From Candidatus Yanofskybacteria bacterium RIFCSPHIGHO2_02_FULL_43_17 (GTDB taxonomy: Bacteria > Patescibacteriota > Minisyncoccia > 2-02-FULL-40-12 > GWA2-44-9), in the NCBI GenBank assembly GCA_001794435.1, contig MGJU01000014.1, positions 91,494 through 146,664 of the forward strand: DNA of 55,171 nt, in the 5' to 3' direction. This document shows, in pieces, positions 24,892-33,936 of the stretch (its first letter is position 1; each line of letters begins with the position of its first letter). The notes beneath the pieces are model-generated. The model saw only the letters and a program-made list of their open reading frames with translations, made no database searches and was not told the origin of the DNA. A program made the translations under genes and the position numbers.

Positions 24892-25615
24892 GGTCGTAAA
24901 TTATAAAAATTATTGTTGTCGCCGACAAGAACGCACCGAAGGGAATTTCTGTTTTGATAGTGGCTCTCTTTGTGACAAGAAGCGCTATCGAAAACATGGT
25001 TGCGATCCATACGGCTGCAACTATCGACAAGTAACCCATCGGGTATCCCAGCAGAAATCCGATTAGGAAGATCAATTTTATGTCTCCAAAGCCTATCCAC
25101 CTGCCCTTTGAGATAATATAAAGTATAGCAAAAAACGAAGTTAGTCCAAGAGCAGAAATCAACAGATAAGAAAAATCAGTAGCATCAGTCAGTAATTTCA
25201 AGCCGACTGCGGCTATTGCCGACAGGGCCAGTATTCTATCCGGGATAATAAAATAACGGACATCGAGGAAGATAACCAGTATAAGGAGTAATATGATAAA
25301 GGCACTTAACGCCGTTAGGTGGGACACGTTAGGCGTGTTCAAAAATAACAATAGCAACGTAATTGCCGTTGAAATTTCTACTACCGGATATAAGAGTGAT
25401 ATCTTTTTCCTACACTCTCTGCACCGTCCTCTGAGGATAAAATAGCTAAGGATAGGTATCAGGTCGAACCACCTAATAATTGAACCGCAGTTTAAACACT
25501 CTGACCTCCCTTTTACGATACCCTTCCTTGTATTGAACCTGAAAATGATGACATTAAAGAAACTTCCGGCGGAAAGGCCTATCAAAAATATAAAGATATA
25601 AAAATAGATCCCCAC
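24857..25615 (-). CDS. pilD: Type IV prepilin leader peptidase/N-methyltransferase
   Basis: A 252-aa polytopic aspartic protease that cleaves and N-methylates prepilins. The N-terminal cytoplasmic domain carries both zinc-type Cys pairs (CLNCG and CRECRKK) around WFDLIPILSYFILRGRC. The catalytic Asp motifs are FLDVRYFIIPD and GFGDIK (GxGDxK). About seven hydrophobic segments are visible. It lies just beyond a strong hairpin (25646-25673) that separates it from the major pilin gene. Confidence 0.95.
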   Translation of the reverse strand: MGIYFYIFIFLIGLSAGSFFNVIIFRFNTRKGIVKGRSECLNCGSIIRWFDLIPILSYFILRGRCRECRKKISLLYPVVEISTAITLLLLFLNTPNVSHLTALSAFIILLLILVIFLDVRYFIIPDRILALSAIAAVGLKLLTDATDFSYLLISALGLTSFFAILYIISKGRWIGFGDIKLIFLIGFLLGYPMGYLSIVAAVWIATMFSIALLVTKRATIKTEIPFGAFLSATTIIFIIYDHELQEIAKYFQ

Positions 25616-25645
25616 TCATATATGTTAGTATTTTTGGAGGATTAT

Positions 25646-25673
25646 GAAAACTTCGCCGTTAGGCGAAGTTTTC
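25646..25673. terminator. Strong hairpin between major pilin gene and pilD
   Basis: A 12-bp stem GAAAACTTCGCC / GGCGAAGTTTTC, loop GTTA. As a partial terminator it would leave more pilin message than downstream peptidase and minor-pilin message. Confidence 0.75.
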
Positions 25674-25679
25674 ATTTTA

Positions 25680-25716
25680 TTACTAATAACTAGTGGCTAG
25701 TCGTTAATGCCTAGTT
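25680..25716. repeat. CTAGTCGCTAG-type repeat, copy 3
   Basis: ACTAATAACTAGTGGCTAGT and CGTTAATGCCTAG lie directly after the pilin stop codon. Confidence 0.6.
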
Positions 25717-26219
25717 TACTGGGATTGGCCGGTGTCGTATATACAGTCAGCTGATGCACCGGTTCCGCAACCTGTTTTTGCGTCCAAGGTTCCATTTGCT
25801 GTCTGTCCCGTCCACCCTCCGGCCGTAGAGTTGATATCGGAATCACTGTTCAACGCCTGAGCCCACTGTTCTAACTCGGCCCATAGGTGATATCTGGTAT
25901 TACCATTATACGCGTAACCATATGTATGGGGCGAAACATTCAACGGGTCTACTGGCAATAGTGTCAAATACTTAGGTACCAGAAGTGTTGAGAGACCGGC
26001 AAAAGTCGCTTGTGCTGGATACTGACCATTATCGTCAAAGTAAAGCTCTAAAGCGGTTCTGGTCTGGTTGACATCGGCTATACGTTTGGCGTCTCTGGCT
26101 CGCTGGCGGGCTACTCCTAATTGGAGCAAGAGCAATGTTGCCAAAATACCAATGATGGCAATAACTACTAATAGCTCGACCAAGGTGAAACCTTTTTGAG
26201 ATTTTTGTCTTATATTCAT
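25716..26219 (-). CDS. pilA: Major type IV pilin-like protein
   Basis: ATG 26219 is chosen (MNIRQKSQKG|FTLVELLVVIA); the frame upstream to 26270 is noncoding-looking. Leader of 10 residues, Gly(-1), Phe1, Glu5, long hydrophobic helix, then ARQRARDAKRIADVNQTRTA, the standard pseudopilin/pilin alpha1-C segment in CPR. The C-terminal globular part has a Cys pair (TGCGTGASADC) able to form the D-loop disulfide. It is first after pilC, and a hairpin insulates it from pilD. Confidence 0.92.
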   Translation of the reverse strand: MNIRQKSQKGFTLVELLVVIAIIGILATLLLLQLGVARQRARDAKRIADVNQTRTALELYFDDNGQYPAQATFAGLSTLLVPKYLTLLPVDPLNVSPHTYGYAYNGNTRYHLWAELEQWAQALNSDSDINSTAGGWTGQTANGTLDAKTGCGTGASADCIYDTGQSQ

Positions 26220-26325
26220 AATATTAATTGTATAGCATTTGGAACTCTTCGAACAAGTGCAAGTTGTCAACAGGAGATCAGAGTGAACTTCGGCTCAACA
26301 CAGCGGCAATGTCGGCACGAGGACG

Positions 26326-27534
26326 CTAAGCAATTCCAACTAGGTTATATATTGGCAGCAATATACTTGATACCAATATCGCAACTCCAAATCCAAGGAC
26401 AAGGACTAATATCGGCTCTATGAGCTGAGATATGCTGTCAATTGTGGTATCCGACTCCGATTTATAGAATTTTGATAAGTGTTCAAGCATAAAATCCAAT
26501 TTTCCGGTCTTTTCTCCTATGGCTACCATTGACGTGAATAAGGGTGGCATTTCCTCATGTTTTATAAGTATATCCGATATCGTTCCTCCGCCTCTGACAT
26601 TGTCTTCGGCGTCCAGCATTATTTTCTTGTAGTTCTCGTTGCCAACAAGTTCCGACGTTATTCTTATCCCGTCCAGTATGGGTATACCCGCTTTTATCAA
26701 GGTAGACAAACTCTCGGCAATACGGGCGAGGTAAAGATTTCTTATTACTACTCCCAATGACGGGAATTTAATCTTCGCATTATCAAGCCATGCTCTCCCT
26801 TTCGGGGTTCGAATCCAGACCCAACCGGAATAAGCCAACACCAACATGCCCAGTATTAGAAAGTAAAGATATGTATTTATGAAATTAGTGACCCAGATAA
26901 GTATCTTAGTGGTCAGGGGTAGGCCCTCAACTCCGGCTTCTTCAAAAATAGCCAACAGTTGAGGAAGAACATAAACAACCATAATGAGTGTGACTACAAC
27001 AAGGGCAAAGAGCACGAAAATCGGGTAAGCGAGTGCTCCTCGTATTTTGGAGTTGATACTCCGGCTTCTTTCAAGATACTCAGCCAGGTACAATAACGAC
27101 TCGTGAAGTTTTCCCGAAATCTCGCCTGATTGGACAAGCTTTATGTAAAAAGACGAGAACAATTTCGGATATTTAGACAGAGCTATCGATAGTGATGAGC
27201 CTGCTTCAACCGCCTCCGATACTTCGGCAATAATTTTTCTGAATGCCGGCTTTTCCACTTGTCTTGCTAAAGTTCTCAACCCCTCGCTTATCGGCATGTC
27301 GGCATCTACAAGAGTGGATAGCTGTCGGGTGAATACTACGACATCTTTTACATTGGGTCTTGAAAGAATTTCAGTTATGTCGGACCGAAAGACATCCTTT
27401 TTCAGAAGGATTAGTGATAGTATGACGTACCCTTTGCTGTGAAGTATGCCGACAGCGGCTGTTTCATCGGGCGCTTCTATGGTCCCTTCTAATATCTCGC
27501 CGAGCTGATCTTTTGCTTTATAACCGAATTCCAT
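26326..27534 (-). CDS. pilC: Type IV pilus inner-membrane platform protein PilC
   Basis: PilC couples the cytoplasmic ATPases to pilin polymerisation. The 402 residues contain two T2SF domains, each a helical cytoplasmic bundle followed by membrane helices. The first runs FTRQLSTLVDADMPISEGLR through ALAYPIFVLFALVVVTLIMV, and the second IAESLSTLIKAGIPILDGIR through the final IEPILVLVLGFGVAILV. The start is 2 nt from the pilT stop. Confidence 0.96.
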   Translation of the reverse strand: MEFGYKAKDQLGEILEGTIEAPDETAAVGILHSKGYVILSLILLKKDVFRSDITEILSRPNVKDVVVFTRQLSTLVDADMPISEGLRTLARQVEKPAFRKIIAEVSEAVEAGSSLSIALSKYPKLFSSFYIKLVQSGEISGKLHESLLYLAEYLERSRSINSKIRGALAYPIFVLFALVVVTLIMVVYVLPQLLAIFEEAGVEGLPLTTKILIWVTNFINTYLYFLILGMLVLAYSGWVWIRTPKGRAWLDNAKIKFPSLGVVIRNLYLARIAESLSTLIKAGIPILDGIRITSELVGNENYKKIMLDAEDNVRGGGTISDILIKHEEMPPLFTSMVAIGEKTGKLDFMLEHLSKFYKSESDTTIDSISQLIEPILVLVLGFGVAILVSSILLPIYNLVGIA

Positions 27535-27536
27535 AA

Positions 27537-28604
27537 TTATTTAAGTTGGTTTTTTAAATCTGCCGGATTCGATGAATAAAACTCCGCTCTTTCCAGGGAA
27601 ATCTCTTTTCTTCTGACTAGATCAGCCAAAGATCTATCCAGAGGTATCATGCCGACGTCTTGGCTGGTCTCTATTACAAGATCCAGCTGTCTTGGGCGGT
27701 TATCCCTGATCAATGTCCTTACCGCCGTGGTGGCTATCATTACTTCTACGGCTGGTATAAGACCGCCCCTGATTCTTTGTATTAAACGCTGAGAAATAAC
27801 GCCCGAGAGAGTGTTGGCCAGCTGGCTTCTTACTTGAGCCTGCTGATTTGGGGGAAAACTGTCGATGATGCGCTCTATTGTCTGAGAAGCGCTGTTAGTG
27901 TGCAAAGAAGCAAAAACAAGGTGGCCGGTCTCAGCGGCGGTAACAGCTGCGCTCATTGTTTCATAATCTCGCATCTCCCCCACCAAGATCACGTTTGCAT
28001 TCTGTCTGAATGTTGAACGGATCGCTTTATGGAAAGAAAAAGTATCCTGGTATATCTCCCGCTGGTCAATGATACTTTTGTCGGGTGTAAAAATATATTC
28101 TACAGGATCCTCGATGGTAACTATTTTTTCAGCTCGTTCTTTGTTGATGAGATCAACGATCGAAGCTAGTGTGGTTGACTTACCATGGCCGTTCGGACCG
28201 ACTACCAGGACGAATCCCTGGGAGAGCCGGCTGAATATTTTGACTATAGGCGGAAGGTTTAGTTCTTCCAGAGTTCTTATATCATTTGGTATCAAGCGTA
28301 AAGATGCCGCTATTCCGCCTCGGGTGTGGTAAGCGTTAACTCTGAATCTGTATTTTCCGGCGTATTCGTGTGAAAAATCAAGCTCTTTTTCGGAAAGAAA
28401 ACGGTCTTTTCTTTCAAGGCCGACCAACTCCATAACAACCCCGCTTGATGTTTCGGGATCCAGTATCTGAGTGTCAGCGATTTGGATCAGGAGACGTCCG
28501 TCGACTCTCATTGCCGGATAGTGTCCCGGAGAAATGTGGAGGTCCGACGCCCCGCTCTCGGCTGTTGTTAGCAGTAATTTCTCTAGATATTGTTTGTAAT
28601 CCAC
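27537..28604 (-). CDS. pilT: Type IV pilus retraction ATPase PilT
   Basis: A hexameric ATPase that disassembles pili, driving twitching or DNA uptake. The 355 residues show the PilT pattern: N-terminal ASDLHISPG, Walker A VGPNGHGKSTT (Asn and His replace the usual Thr-Gly-Ser, but GK[ST] is intact), Asp box VTIEDPVEYIF, Walker B NVILVGEMRD and His box AETGHLVFASLHTNSA. A PilT-type C-terminus follows. It sits between pilB and pilC, as in other CPR pilus operons. Confidence 0.95.
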   Translation of the reverse strand: MDYKQYLEKLLLTTAESGASDLHISPGHYPAMRVDGRLLIQIADTQILDPETSSGVVMELVGLERKDRFLSEKELDFSHEYAGKYRFRVNAYHTRGGIAASLRLIPNDIRTLEELNLPPIVKIFSRLSQGFVLVVGPNGHGKSTTLASIVDLINKERAEKIVTIEDPVEYIFTPDKSIIDQREIYQDTFSFHKAIRSTFRQNANVILVGEMRDYETMSAAVTAAETGHLVFASLHTNSASQTIERIIDSFPPNQQAQVRSQLANTLSGVISQRLIQRIRGGLIPAVEVMIATTAVRTLIRDNRPRQLDLVIETSQDVGMIPLDRSLADLVRRKEISLERAEFYSSNPADLKNQLK

Positions 28605-28676
28605 CGATTAGCCACTAGCCACTAGTAGTTAGCCACCTCACCATGGCGGGGTGGTTGGGCACTAGTCGCTAGGCAT
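28604..28676. repeat. CTAGTCGCTAG-type repeat, copy 4, between pilB and pilT
   Basis: TTAGCCACTAGCCACTAGTA with CACTAGTCGCTAGGC, surrounding a small dyad CCACC...GGGTGG. Confidence 0.65.
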
Positions 28677-30436
28677 TATGCTGATTCGTTGGCTTGTGCC
28701 ACTTCTAACAACTCTTCTAATGATACCACACCCTTAAGAACCTTGATTATGCCATCTTGGAACATGGTTATCATATCCTGTCTTTTTGCCTCTTCCCTCA
28801 TTGCGGCTTCGGACAATGTTCCCAGTATTATCTTTTCCAGTTCATCGGTCATCTCCATCATCTCAAATATGCCGACACGTCCTTTAAATGCTTTTCCGGC
28901 GCATGTTTTGCACGGGTTTTCAGTATTAGGTTTGAATACCACATAGCCCTTATCGGACAATAATTTTTCCTGGTACTCTTGAGGCATATCTTGTATTGCC
29001 TTGGTTATTATCGACTCTTCTCCGCTATTGGCTTTTGTTTTGATTTTGCAGTCAGGACATAACCGCCGCAACAAGCGTTGCGCGGCAGCGACGTTCAATG
29101 TTGGCGGTATCAGATATTTTTCCACATTCATATCTATGAGTCGGGGCACTACTCCCATCGAATCGTTCGTATGCAAGGTGGACAAGACGATGTGACCCGT
29201 CAAAGCGGCTTGAGTAGCAAGGCCTGCCGTTTCCCGGTCTCTTATCTCTCCAACCATTATTACATCAGGATCTTGCCGTAGGATGTGCCTTAATCCGTTG
29301 GCAAAGGTATAACCTATCTCTTCATGCACCTGCGATTGGTTAACCCCGTCGATAAAGTATTCGATCGGATCTTCGAGCGTTACGATGTTGATATCCTCGG
29401 TATTCATAATTCTTAACATGGCGGCCAGAGTCGTTGATTTACCCGAACCAGTCGGGCCAGTTATCAGTATACTTCCGAACGGTTTTTCCATACCCCGTCG
29501 AAGAATGTCGATTGATCTGCCCTCCAGGCCAAGATCGGCGAGAGTTATGTTGCCGGCAAGCGGATCCAGAATTCGCATTACCACCTTTTCCCCGTTTTTG
29601 GTTGGAAATGTGGAAACACGAAAATCTATTTTCCTTTCTCCTAGCTTGGTGGCGAATCTGCCATCCTGCGCCAGTCGTGTTTCGTCTATTTTCAAGTCGG
29701 AAAGAATTTTTATGCGGGTTACTATGGCAGACTGGAGATTTTTGGGCAAGACCAAAGAAGTAATTAAAATCCCGTCTACCCTGAATCTTACTCTGACCCT
29801 GTCTTCGAACGGCTCAATGTGAATATCCGATGCCCTTGATTCGACTGCGTGTCTTACTATGACCGCAACTATCCGGGTAACCGGCGCTTCTGCGCTTAAC
29901 TCTTCCAGAGGGGTCTTAACGGGACCTCCCTTTATTTCTTTTTTCTCGAGTTCTTCGGCTAATGATTCAAGAGCCTGTCCCACTTCGCCGGTCAACGTCC
30001 GATAGTTCTTTACAACATTCGAGAAATCTTTGTGACTGATGAGATATTTTTCAATGTTCAGTCCTGACCTTCCTGCCATAAACTTCAATGCCTCAAGAGC
30101 GTTTATGTTTTCTGGATCAACAATACCCACTTTTAAAGTGCCGCCTTCTTTAGCAAAGGGAACTATCTTGTAGAACGTTACCGTATCTTCGGGGATATCT
30201 TTAAGCGCTTCTTTATCCAGATCTATCTCATCCAGTCGGACTATCGGCAGCTGATATGTCTTCGACTTGAAATCCATAAAATCATTCTCGGGCATAACTC
30301 CCTGGTCGATTAGTATTTGTCCGAAGTCCTTATCCTGAGCCTGAGCAAGGTTTTCAAGTACCCCAATATCTTCCTGGGATACAAAGCCGGCTTTTATAAG
30401 CTCTTCTACTAATGTTTGAGGGATTTTGATCGCCAT
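28676..30436 (-). CDS. pilB: Type IV pilus assembly ATPase PilB
   Basis: The extension motor. Of 586 residues, the N-terminal MshE-type domain (about 1-150) may bind a regulatory nucleotide such as c-di-GMP, which is inference. The ATPase core follows: RASDIHIEP, Walker A GPTGSGKSTT, VTLEDPIEYF, Walker B DVIMVGEIRDRET and LTGHIVLSTLHTNDS. A zinc-binding tetracysteine insert CPDC...CKTC completes it. Normal length. Third gene block of the pilM-to-pilin operon. Confidence 0.97.
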   Translation of the reverse strand: MAIKIPQTLVEELIKAGFVSQEDIGVLENLAQAQDKDFGQILIDQGVMPENDFMDFKSKTYQLPIVRLDEIDLDKEALKDIPEDTVTFYKIVPFAKEGGTLKVGIVDPENINALEALKFMAGRSGLNIEKYLISHKDFSNVVKNYRTLTGEVGQALESLAEELEKKEIKGGPVKTPLEELSAEAPVTRIVAVIVRHAVESRASDIHIEPFEDRVRVRFRVDGILITSLVLPKNLQSAIVTRIKILSDLKIDETRLAQDGRFATKLGERKIDFRVSTFPTKNGEKVVMRILDPLAGNITLADLGLEGRSIDILRRGMEKPFGSILITGPTGSGKSTTLAAMLRIMNTEDINIVTLEDPIEYFIDGVNQSQVHEEIGYTFANGLRHILRQDPDVIMVGEIRDRETAGLATQAALTGHIVLSTLHTNDSMGVVPRLIDMNVEKYLIPPTLNVAAAQRLLRRLCPDCKIKTKANSGEESIITKAIQDMPQEYQEKLLSDKGYVVFKPNTENPCKTCAGKAFKGRVGIFEMMEMTDELEKIILGTLSEAAMREEAKRQDMITMFQDGIIKVLKGVVSLEELLEVAQANESA

Positions 30437-30504
30437 ATTTGAAAAATTAGCTCAAGCCGCGCTCGAGCGATACCAAACAGAAATATTTCAGGCGGATCTG
30501 GTCG

Positions 30505-30783
30505 CTAAAATGGGGCGAAGATATCTCTCTTGCCGGTTACGCCCGGCTTGACCGGTGATTCGCCGAATACTTTTAACGATTTGAATCTGCTGTCGTCAAG
30601 TATGGAGAAGTCGATGGCGAGATCTTTAAACATGGCGAGATCGCCTTTTGCCGCAACCGGCGAGGGGTTTATGGGTAATTGAGCCGGTTGTATCCACTGG
30701 GAGTAGAATAAATAACCTGCGGCGAACGCTACGACCACTATCAACATCATAATGGGCCTGTTTGTTAATTTTTGGTCTGTCAT
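30505..30783 (-). CDS. Small bitopic pilus protein (PilP-like position)
   Basis: A 92-aa protein: one N-terminal membrane helix (IMMLIVVVAFAAGYLFY), then a short extracytoplasmic region ending PGVTGKRDIFAPF, close to the GRxDPFxP tail of PilP-like lipoproteins. It lies between pilO and pilB, where pilP is expected. There is no lipobox and no secretin gene, consistent with a single-membrane cell. Confidence 0.7.
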   Translation of the reverse strand: MTDQKLTNRPIMMLIVVVAFAAGYLFYSQWIQPAQLPINPSPVAAKGDLAMFKDLAIDFSILDDSRFKSLKVFGESPVKPGVTGKRDIFAPF

Positions 30784-30798
30784 AATTACTTTTGCTTG

Positions 30799-31341
30799 TT
30801 ATGGGCCTACTTTTAAATAGTAAGCATTTGCCTTAATTCTGAAATTCAAAACTATCTGTTGTCCCGGTATTGACGCTTGGCTTGCGCTTAACTCAAACAC
30901 GTCTATCAGTCTCAGGTTCTTTTCTATAAGGTCAAGAAATGCCGTCAGCGAAGGATAGCTACCCACTAATCCGAGTTCAATGAAAACAGTCTGTAATTCC
31001 TGCTCTTGATTGCCTGACTCCCCCATTGTTACTTCTATCAACTGCAATCCTGTTTGCTGAGTTATCGTCTCAACGGTTGATATTAGTTCGGCTGCGCTTT
31101 TGGCGTTGGGAACGACCGATGATATTCTGCTGACATCCGAAGACCTTTCTTGGTACTGCTTATTTAGGTCATCCACTTTTCTTAATATTTCTTCTCTTGA
31201 AGAAAGCAGGTCCCCTCTTTCCGTTATAGCGTCATTTAACATAGACGTTCTGTTCCATGCGGGCATTACGAATATCCAGAAGGCAATTATAGCCAGACCA
31301 ATCAAACCGACTCCAAGATAATTTTTATTTGCCGGGGTCAT
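30799..31341 (-). CDS. pilO: Type IV pilus alignment protein PilO
   Basis: A 180-aa bitopic protein: N-terminal membrane helix (GVGLIGLAIIAFWIFVMPAW), a coiled-coil region, then a ferredoxin-like C-terminal domain (VETITQQTGLQLIEV ... LVGSYPSLTAFLDLIEKNLR). Its start overlaps the pilN stop (ATGA). It pairs with PilN to link PilM to the pilus machine. Confidence 0.9.
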   Translation of the reverse strand: MTPANKNYLGVGLIGLAIIAFWIFVMPAWNRTSMLNDAITERGDLLSSREEILRKVDDLNKQYQERSSDVSRISSVVPNAKSAAELISTVETITQQTGLQLIEVTMGESGNQEQELQTVFIELGLVGSYPSLTAFLDLIEKNLRLIDVFELSASQASIPGQQIVLNFRIKANAYYLKVGP

Positions 31342-31895
31342 TTGTTTTGAAGGAATTTACTTCTGTTGAAAGATATCTGCATAGTGAACTCAAGCCGACC
31401 GTTGGTAAGAATATTGACCTTGCTAAGATTAATATCCGTTATGGATTCATCCGATAGGAACGCGGCTATTTGTCTGGCGATGGTGGTGTAGTTTGCGGCC
31501 GTTGCTTTGAAGTCTATTTTGTTATCGGCCGCGGCAGCTATCAAGCTGTCAAATTGCACTTGGCTTTGAGTCAGACCCTCTATTTTGGAGAATGCGGTTG
31601 TCCAATAAGCATGCTTATTGAGCAGATTCGACAACATTGAAAGCTGTTTATTGAAAACAAGGATATTTTGTTCCGACTGCCTGTTCCTGTTTTGTTCAAG
31701 AGCTGCTAATTTTCCATCCAGAGACACCAGCTTATCTTCAAGATAATTGTTGTAGAAATACAAACTGCCCGCCAAAGCGGCCGATATTGCCAAAACAACG
31801 GCGCCGATAACCAGCAGCCGATTCTCTCCGGGAATTATTATTTCTATTTTCTTTCTTGTCTCGGGAAGAAGTTGTAATCCGCCCTCATTAGGCAT
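31338..31895 (-). CDS. pilN: Type IV pilus alignment protein PilN
   Basis: A 185-aa bitopic protein: a short cytoplasmic N-terminus (NEGGLQLLPET, the counterpart of the conserved INLLP motif that binds PilM), a membrane helix (LLVIGAVVLAISAALAGSLY), a coiled coil and a C-terminal domain. Here the INLLP-type motif reads LQLLPE. Coupled to pilO by overlap. Confidence 0.9.
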   Translation of the reverse strand: MPNEGGLQLLPETRKKIEIIIPGENRLLVIGAVVLAISAALAGSLYFYNNYLEDKLVSLDGKLAALEQNRNRQSEQNILVFNKQLSMLSNLLNKHAYWTTAFSKIEGLTQSQVQFDSLIAAAADNKIDFKATAANYTTIARQIAAFLSDESITDINLSKVNILTNGRLEFTMQISFNRSKFLQNK

Positions 31896-31937
31896 TGCTT
31901 TTATTATAGCTTTAATTTGAAGTGCTTGTTATCAACA

Positions 31938-33017
31938 CTAGATCTCTCTCATCGCCAAGCCGGTTGCTACGGCGAATGTGCTGGAAATTTCCTGTATGAC
32001 CGGAGACAGGGTTTGGGGGTATATGACTCGGGCGAGAGCATTGCCCATATAAACTTCTCGGCCGAGCTTTTGCTGAAAGTAACTAGCGAAGTTGGGCATA
32101 TTGGTCAATCCGCCGACAAGAAGCACTTTTGATATTTTCTGGTTCTTCGTTTCCTCGTAACTGGTTATCGTCTTTCGAGTCTCAAAAGCCATCATATCCA
32201 CCAACGATTTCATCGAGTTGTTTATAACGTTCTCATCTATTTCCTTTATGCCCAGTTTTTTCTTTAGCTCTTCTGCTTTTTCCAGGCTGACGTTAAGTGA
32301 TCGGGCTATTGATTTGGTTATCTCGAAACCACCAACCTCATAATTATGGCTTACTCTTTCATATCCCCCATTCACTATCACTATAGACGTACTTCTGCCC
32401 CCGATGTTGACTATGACGATCGGACTCAAATCGTTTCCAAGCAGAGCTCTTGTTAGTGCCGAATTTTCAAGTTCAAGGGCGCGAAGGTTAAGTCCTGCTC
32501 CTTGCATTATTCTCTGGTATCTCATTGTTTCGTCTCTCGGTACTGCCGCTAGGAATACTTCTACGGTAGTCGGCTTGGTTGTGTTAACAGGATTTTTTGG
32601 TATGTCTATGATAGACCAGTCGAGAACGACTTCATCTAGAGGGACGGGTATGTACTTGCGCGCTTCAAACGGTAGCGTCTTAGCAAGATCCTGTTCGGAT
32701 ATGTACGGCATTTCTATGACGGTGGCGAAAGTGGAAAAAGATGGAATGGAAGCCACAACGTCGGAGGATTTGATCTTCGCTTTTTTGAGGACCTCTTTTA
32801 TGCCCCAAATTATTTCTCCGTCGGGAAGTTTTAGGATGTTTTTAATCTGCTTTGATTCTGTTAGCGAAGGAGTGTTGTCGGCGCTTTTAAACTCAAAAAA
32901 CCCGTAGTTCTTCAGAATAAAACGGCCACTCTCTTTTTTGAGCTCGACTATTTTTATGGCCGAAGTGCCAATATCTATTCCCAACCTATCCTTTGACTTA
33001 AATAATCCAAATGGCAT
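31938..33017 (-). CDS. pilM: Type IV pilus assembly actin-like ATPase PilM
   Basis: ATG 33017 (MPFGLFKSKDRLGIDIGTSA) is chosen over the frame extension to 33050. FtsA/actin-like fold: phosphate-1 loop GIDIGTSAIKIVEL, phosphate-2 region VVNIGGRSTSIVIV and adenosine loop VLLVGGLTNMPNF. PilM sits under the membrane and binds the PilN tail. It is the first gene of the pilus operon and diverges from comF with only 39 nt between start codons. Confidence 0.95.
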   Translation of the reverse strand: MPFGLFKSKDRLGIDIGTSAIKIVELKKESGRFILKNYGFFEFKSADNTPSLTESKQIKNILKLPDGEIIWGIKEVLKKAKIKSSDVVASIPSFSTFATVIEMPYISEQDLAKTLPFEARKYIPVPLDEVVLDWSIIDIPKNPVNTTKPTTVEVFLAAVPRDETMRYQRIMQGAGLNLRALELENSALTRALLGNDLSPIVIVNIGGRSTSIVIVNGGYERVSHNYEVGGFEITKSIARSLNVSLEKAEELKKKLGIKEIDENVINNSMKSLVDMMAFETRKTITSYEETKNQKISKVLLVGGLTNMPNFASYFQQKLGREVYMGNALARVIYPQTLSPVIQEISSTFAVATGLAMREI

Positions 33018-33056
33018 ATACAAGATATAGTATATCACAAATAAACACACATAATT
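33018..33056. promoter_or_regulatory. Divergent pilM/comF promoter region
   Basis: Only 39 nt separate the two start codons. The A/T-rich sequence ACAAGATATAGTATATCACA offers -10-like words on both strands, so transcripts must be nearly leaderless or initiate inside the genes. Confidence 0.45.
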
Positions 33057-33857
33057 ATGCCTAATTATCCCCAGAGATTAGTAGGTTGGATTTTGGATAC
33101 GATATTTCCCAAAATATGTTTGGGATGCGGCAAGTTTACCCGCCTAAATTTTGCTTCGCAAAACTTAGGCGGGTTTACCGATAAAAAAGATTTTGATTAC
33201 GTGTGCAGGAAATGTTTCGGAGAAATTGATCTGAAAAACACTTTTGAGTGTATTGGATGCAAAAGACAAACTCAACTCGGCCTTACCTGCACGTTCTGCA
33301 AAAAAGACAATTATATTGACCAGCTTCTGATAGCAGCCGAATTGACGGATCCTTTAGTAGAAAAAATACTCAAGGCATACAAGTATAAATTTATATGCGA
33401 CATGGCCATGCCGTTGTCCATGATCGCCAAGAAATGCGTTAAGAGACTGCTGTCAAAGGGCTTTGTTCTTTTTGAGAGCAACCCCATTTTGGTCCCGGTG
33501 CCGTTGAGCGGCAGTCGTTTGAATTGGAGGGGTTTCAATCAAGCCCAGCTTTTGGCCAGATCATTGTCGGACGGGTTTCTGGCGTCCTGCGGCGAGGGCG
33601 TTCTGGCAAGGATAAATTGTTTCCGGCATCAGGCGGACATACAAGCAAAGGAAGACAGGATTAATAATGTAAAGGATAACTTTGCCGTAAAAGACAGCGA
33701 ATCAATAAGGGGCAGGACGGTAATTTTGGTTGACGATATTTGTACTACCGGCGCGACGCTTAACGAATGCGCGAGGGTCTTGAAGAATCCGCCAGCCGGC
33801 GGAGGAGCGAGAAGGGTTATCGGCTTTGTAATCGCGAGAGGACAATTTAAGAGATAG
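33057..33857 (+). CDS. comF: ComF family phosphoribosyltransferase-like competence protein
   Basis: ComF acts in natural transformation. The 266 residues have an N-terminal double zinc finger (CLGCGK, CRKC, CIGCKR, CTFCKK) and a C-terminal PRTase domain with the PRPP loop VILVDDICTTGATLNEC. Divergent placement from the pilus operon fits a DNA-uptake role. Two palindromes lie in frame: a 37-nt near-perfect one at 33138-33174, between the first and second Cys pairs (encoding RLNFASQNLGGFT), and TCCGCCAGCCGGCGGA at 33788-33803 near the C-terminus. Both add residues not needed by the fold. Confidence 0.92.
   Translation: MPNYPQRLVGWILDTIFPKICLGCGKFTRLNFASQNLGGFTDKKDFDYVCRKCFGEIDLKNTFECIGCKRQTQLGLTCTFCKKDNYIDQLLIAAELTDPLVEKILKAYKYKFICDMAMPLSMIAKKCVKRLLSKGFVLFESNPILVPVPLSGSRLNWRGFNQAQLLARSLSDGFLASCGEGVLARINCFRHQADIQAKEDRINNVKDNFAVKDSESIRGRTVILVDDICTTGATLNECARVLKNPPAGGGARRVIGFVIARGQFKR
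33138..33174. repeat. 37-nt palindrome inside comF
   Basis: Arms ACCCGCCTAAATTTTGC and GCAAAACTTAGGCGGGT (16 of 17 pairs) with loop TTC, in frame in the zinc-finger region. Confidence 0.85.
33788..33803. repeat. TCCGCCAGCCGGCGGA palindrome inside comF
   Basis: Differs by one base from the pcrA copy at 5455-5470. In frame. Confidence 0.8.
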
Positions 33858-33936
33858 GAATTAGGAAGTTAGGAAATAGATAACAAAAACAGAATCTGGA
33901 ATTAATATTGAAAACGTGGTAAAATTTGATGAATTT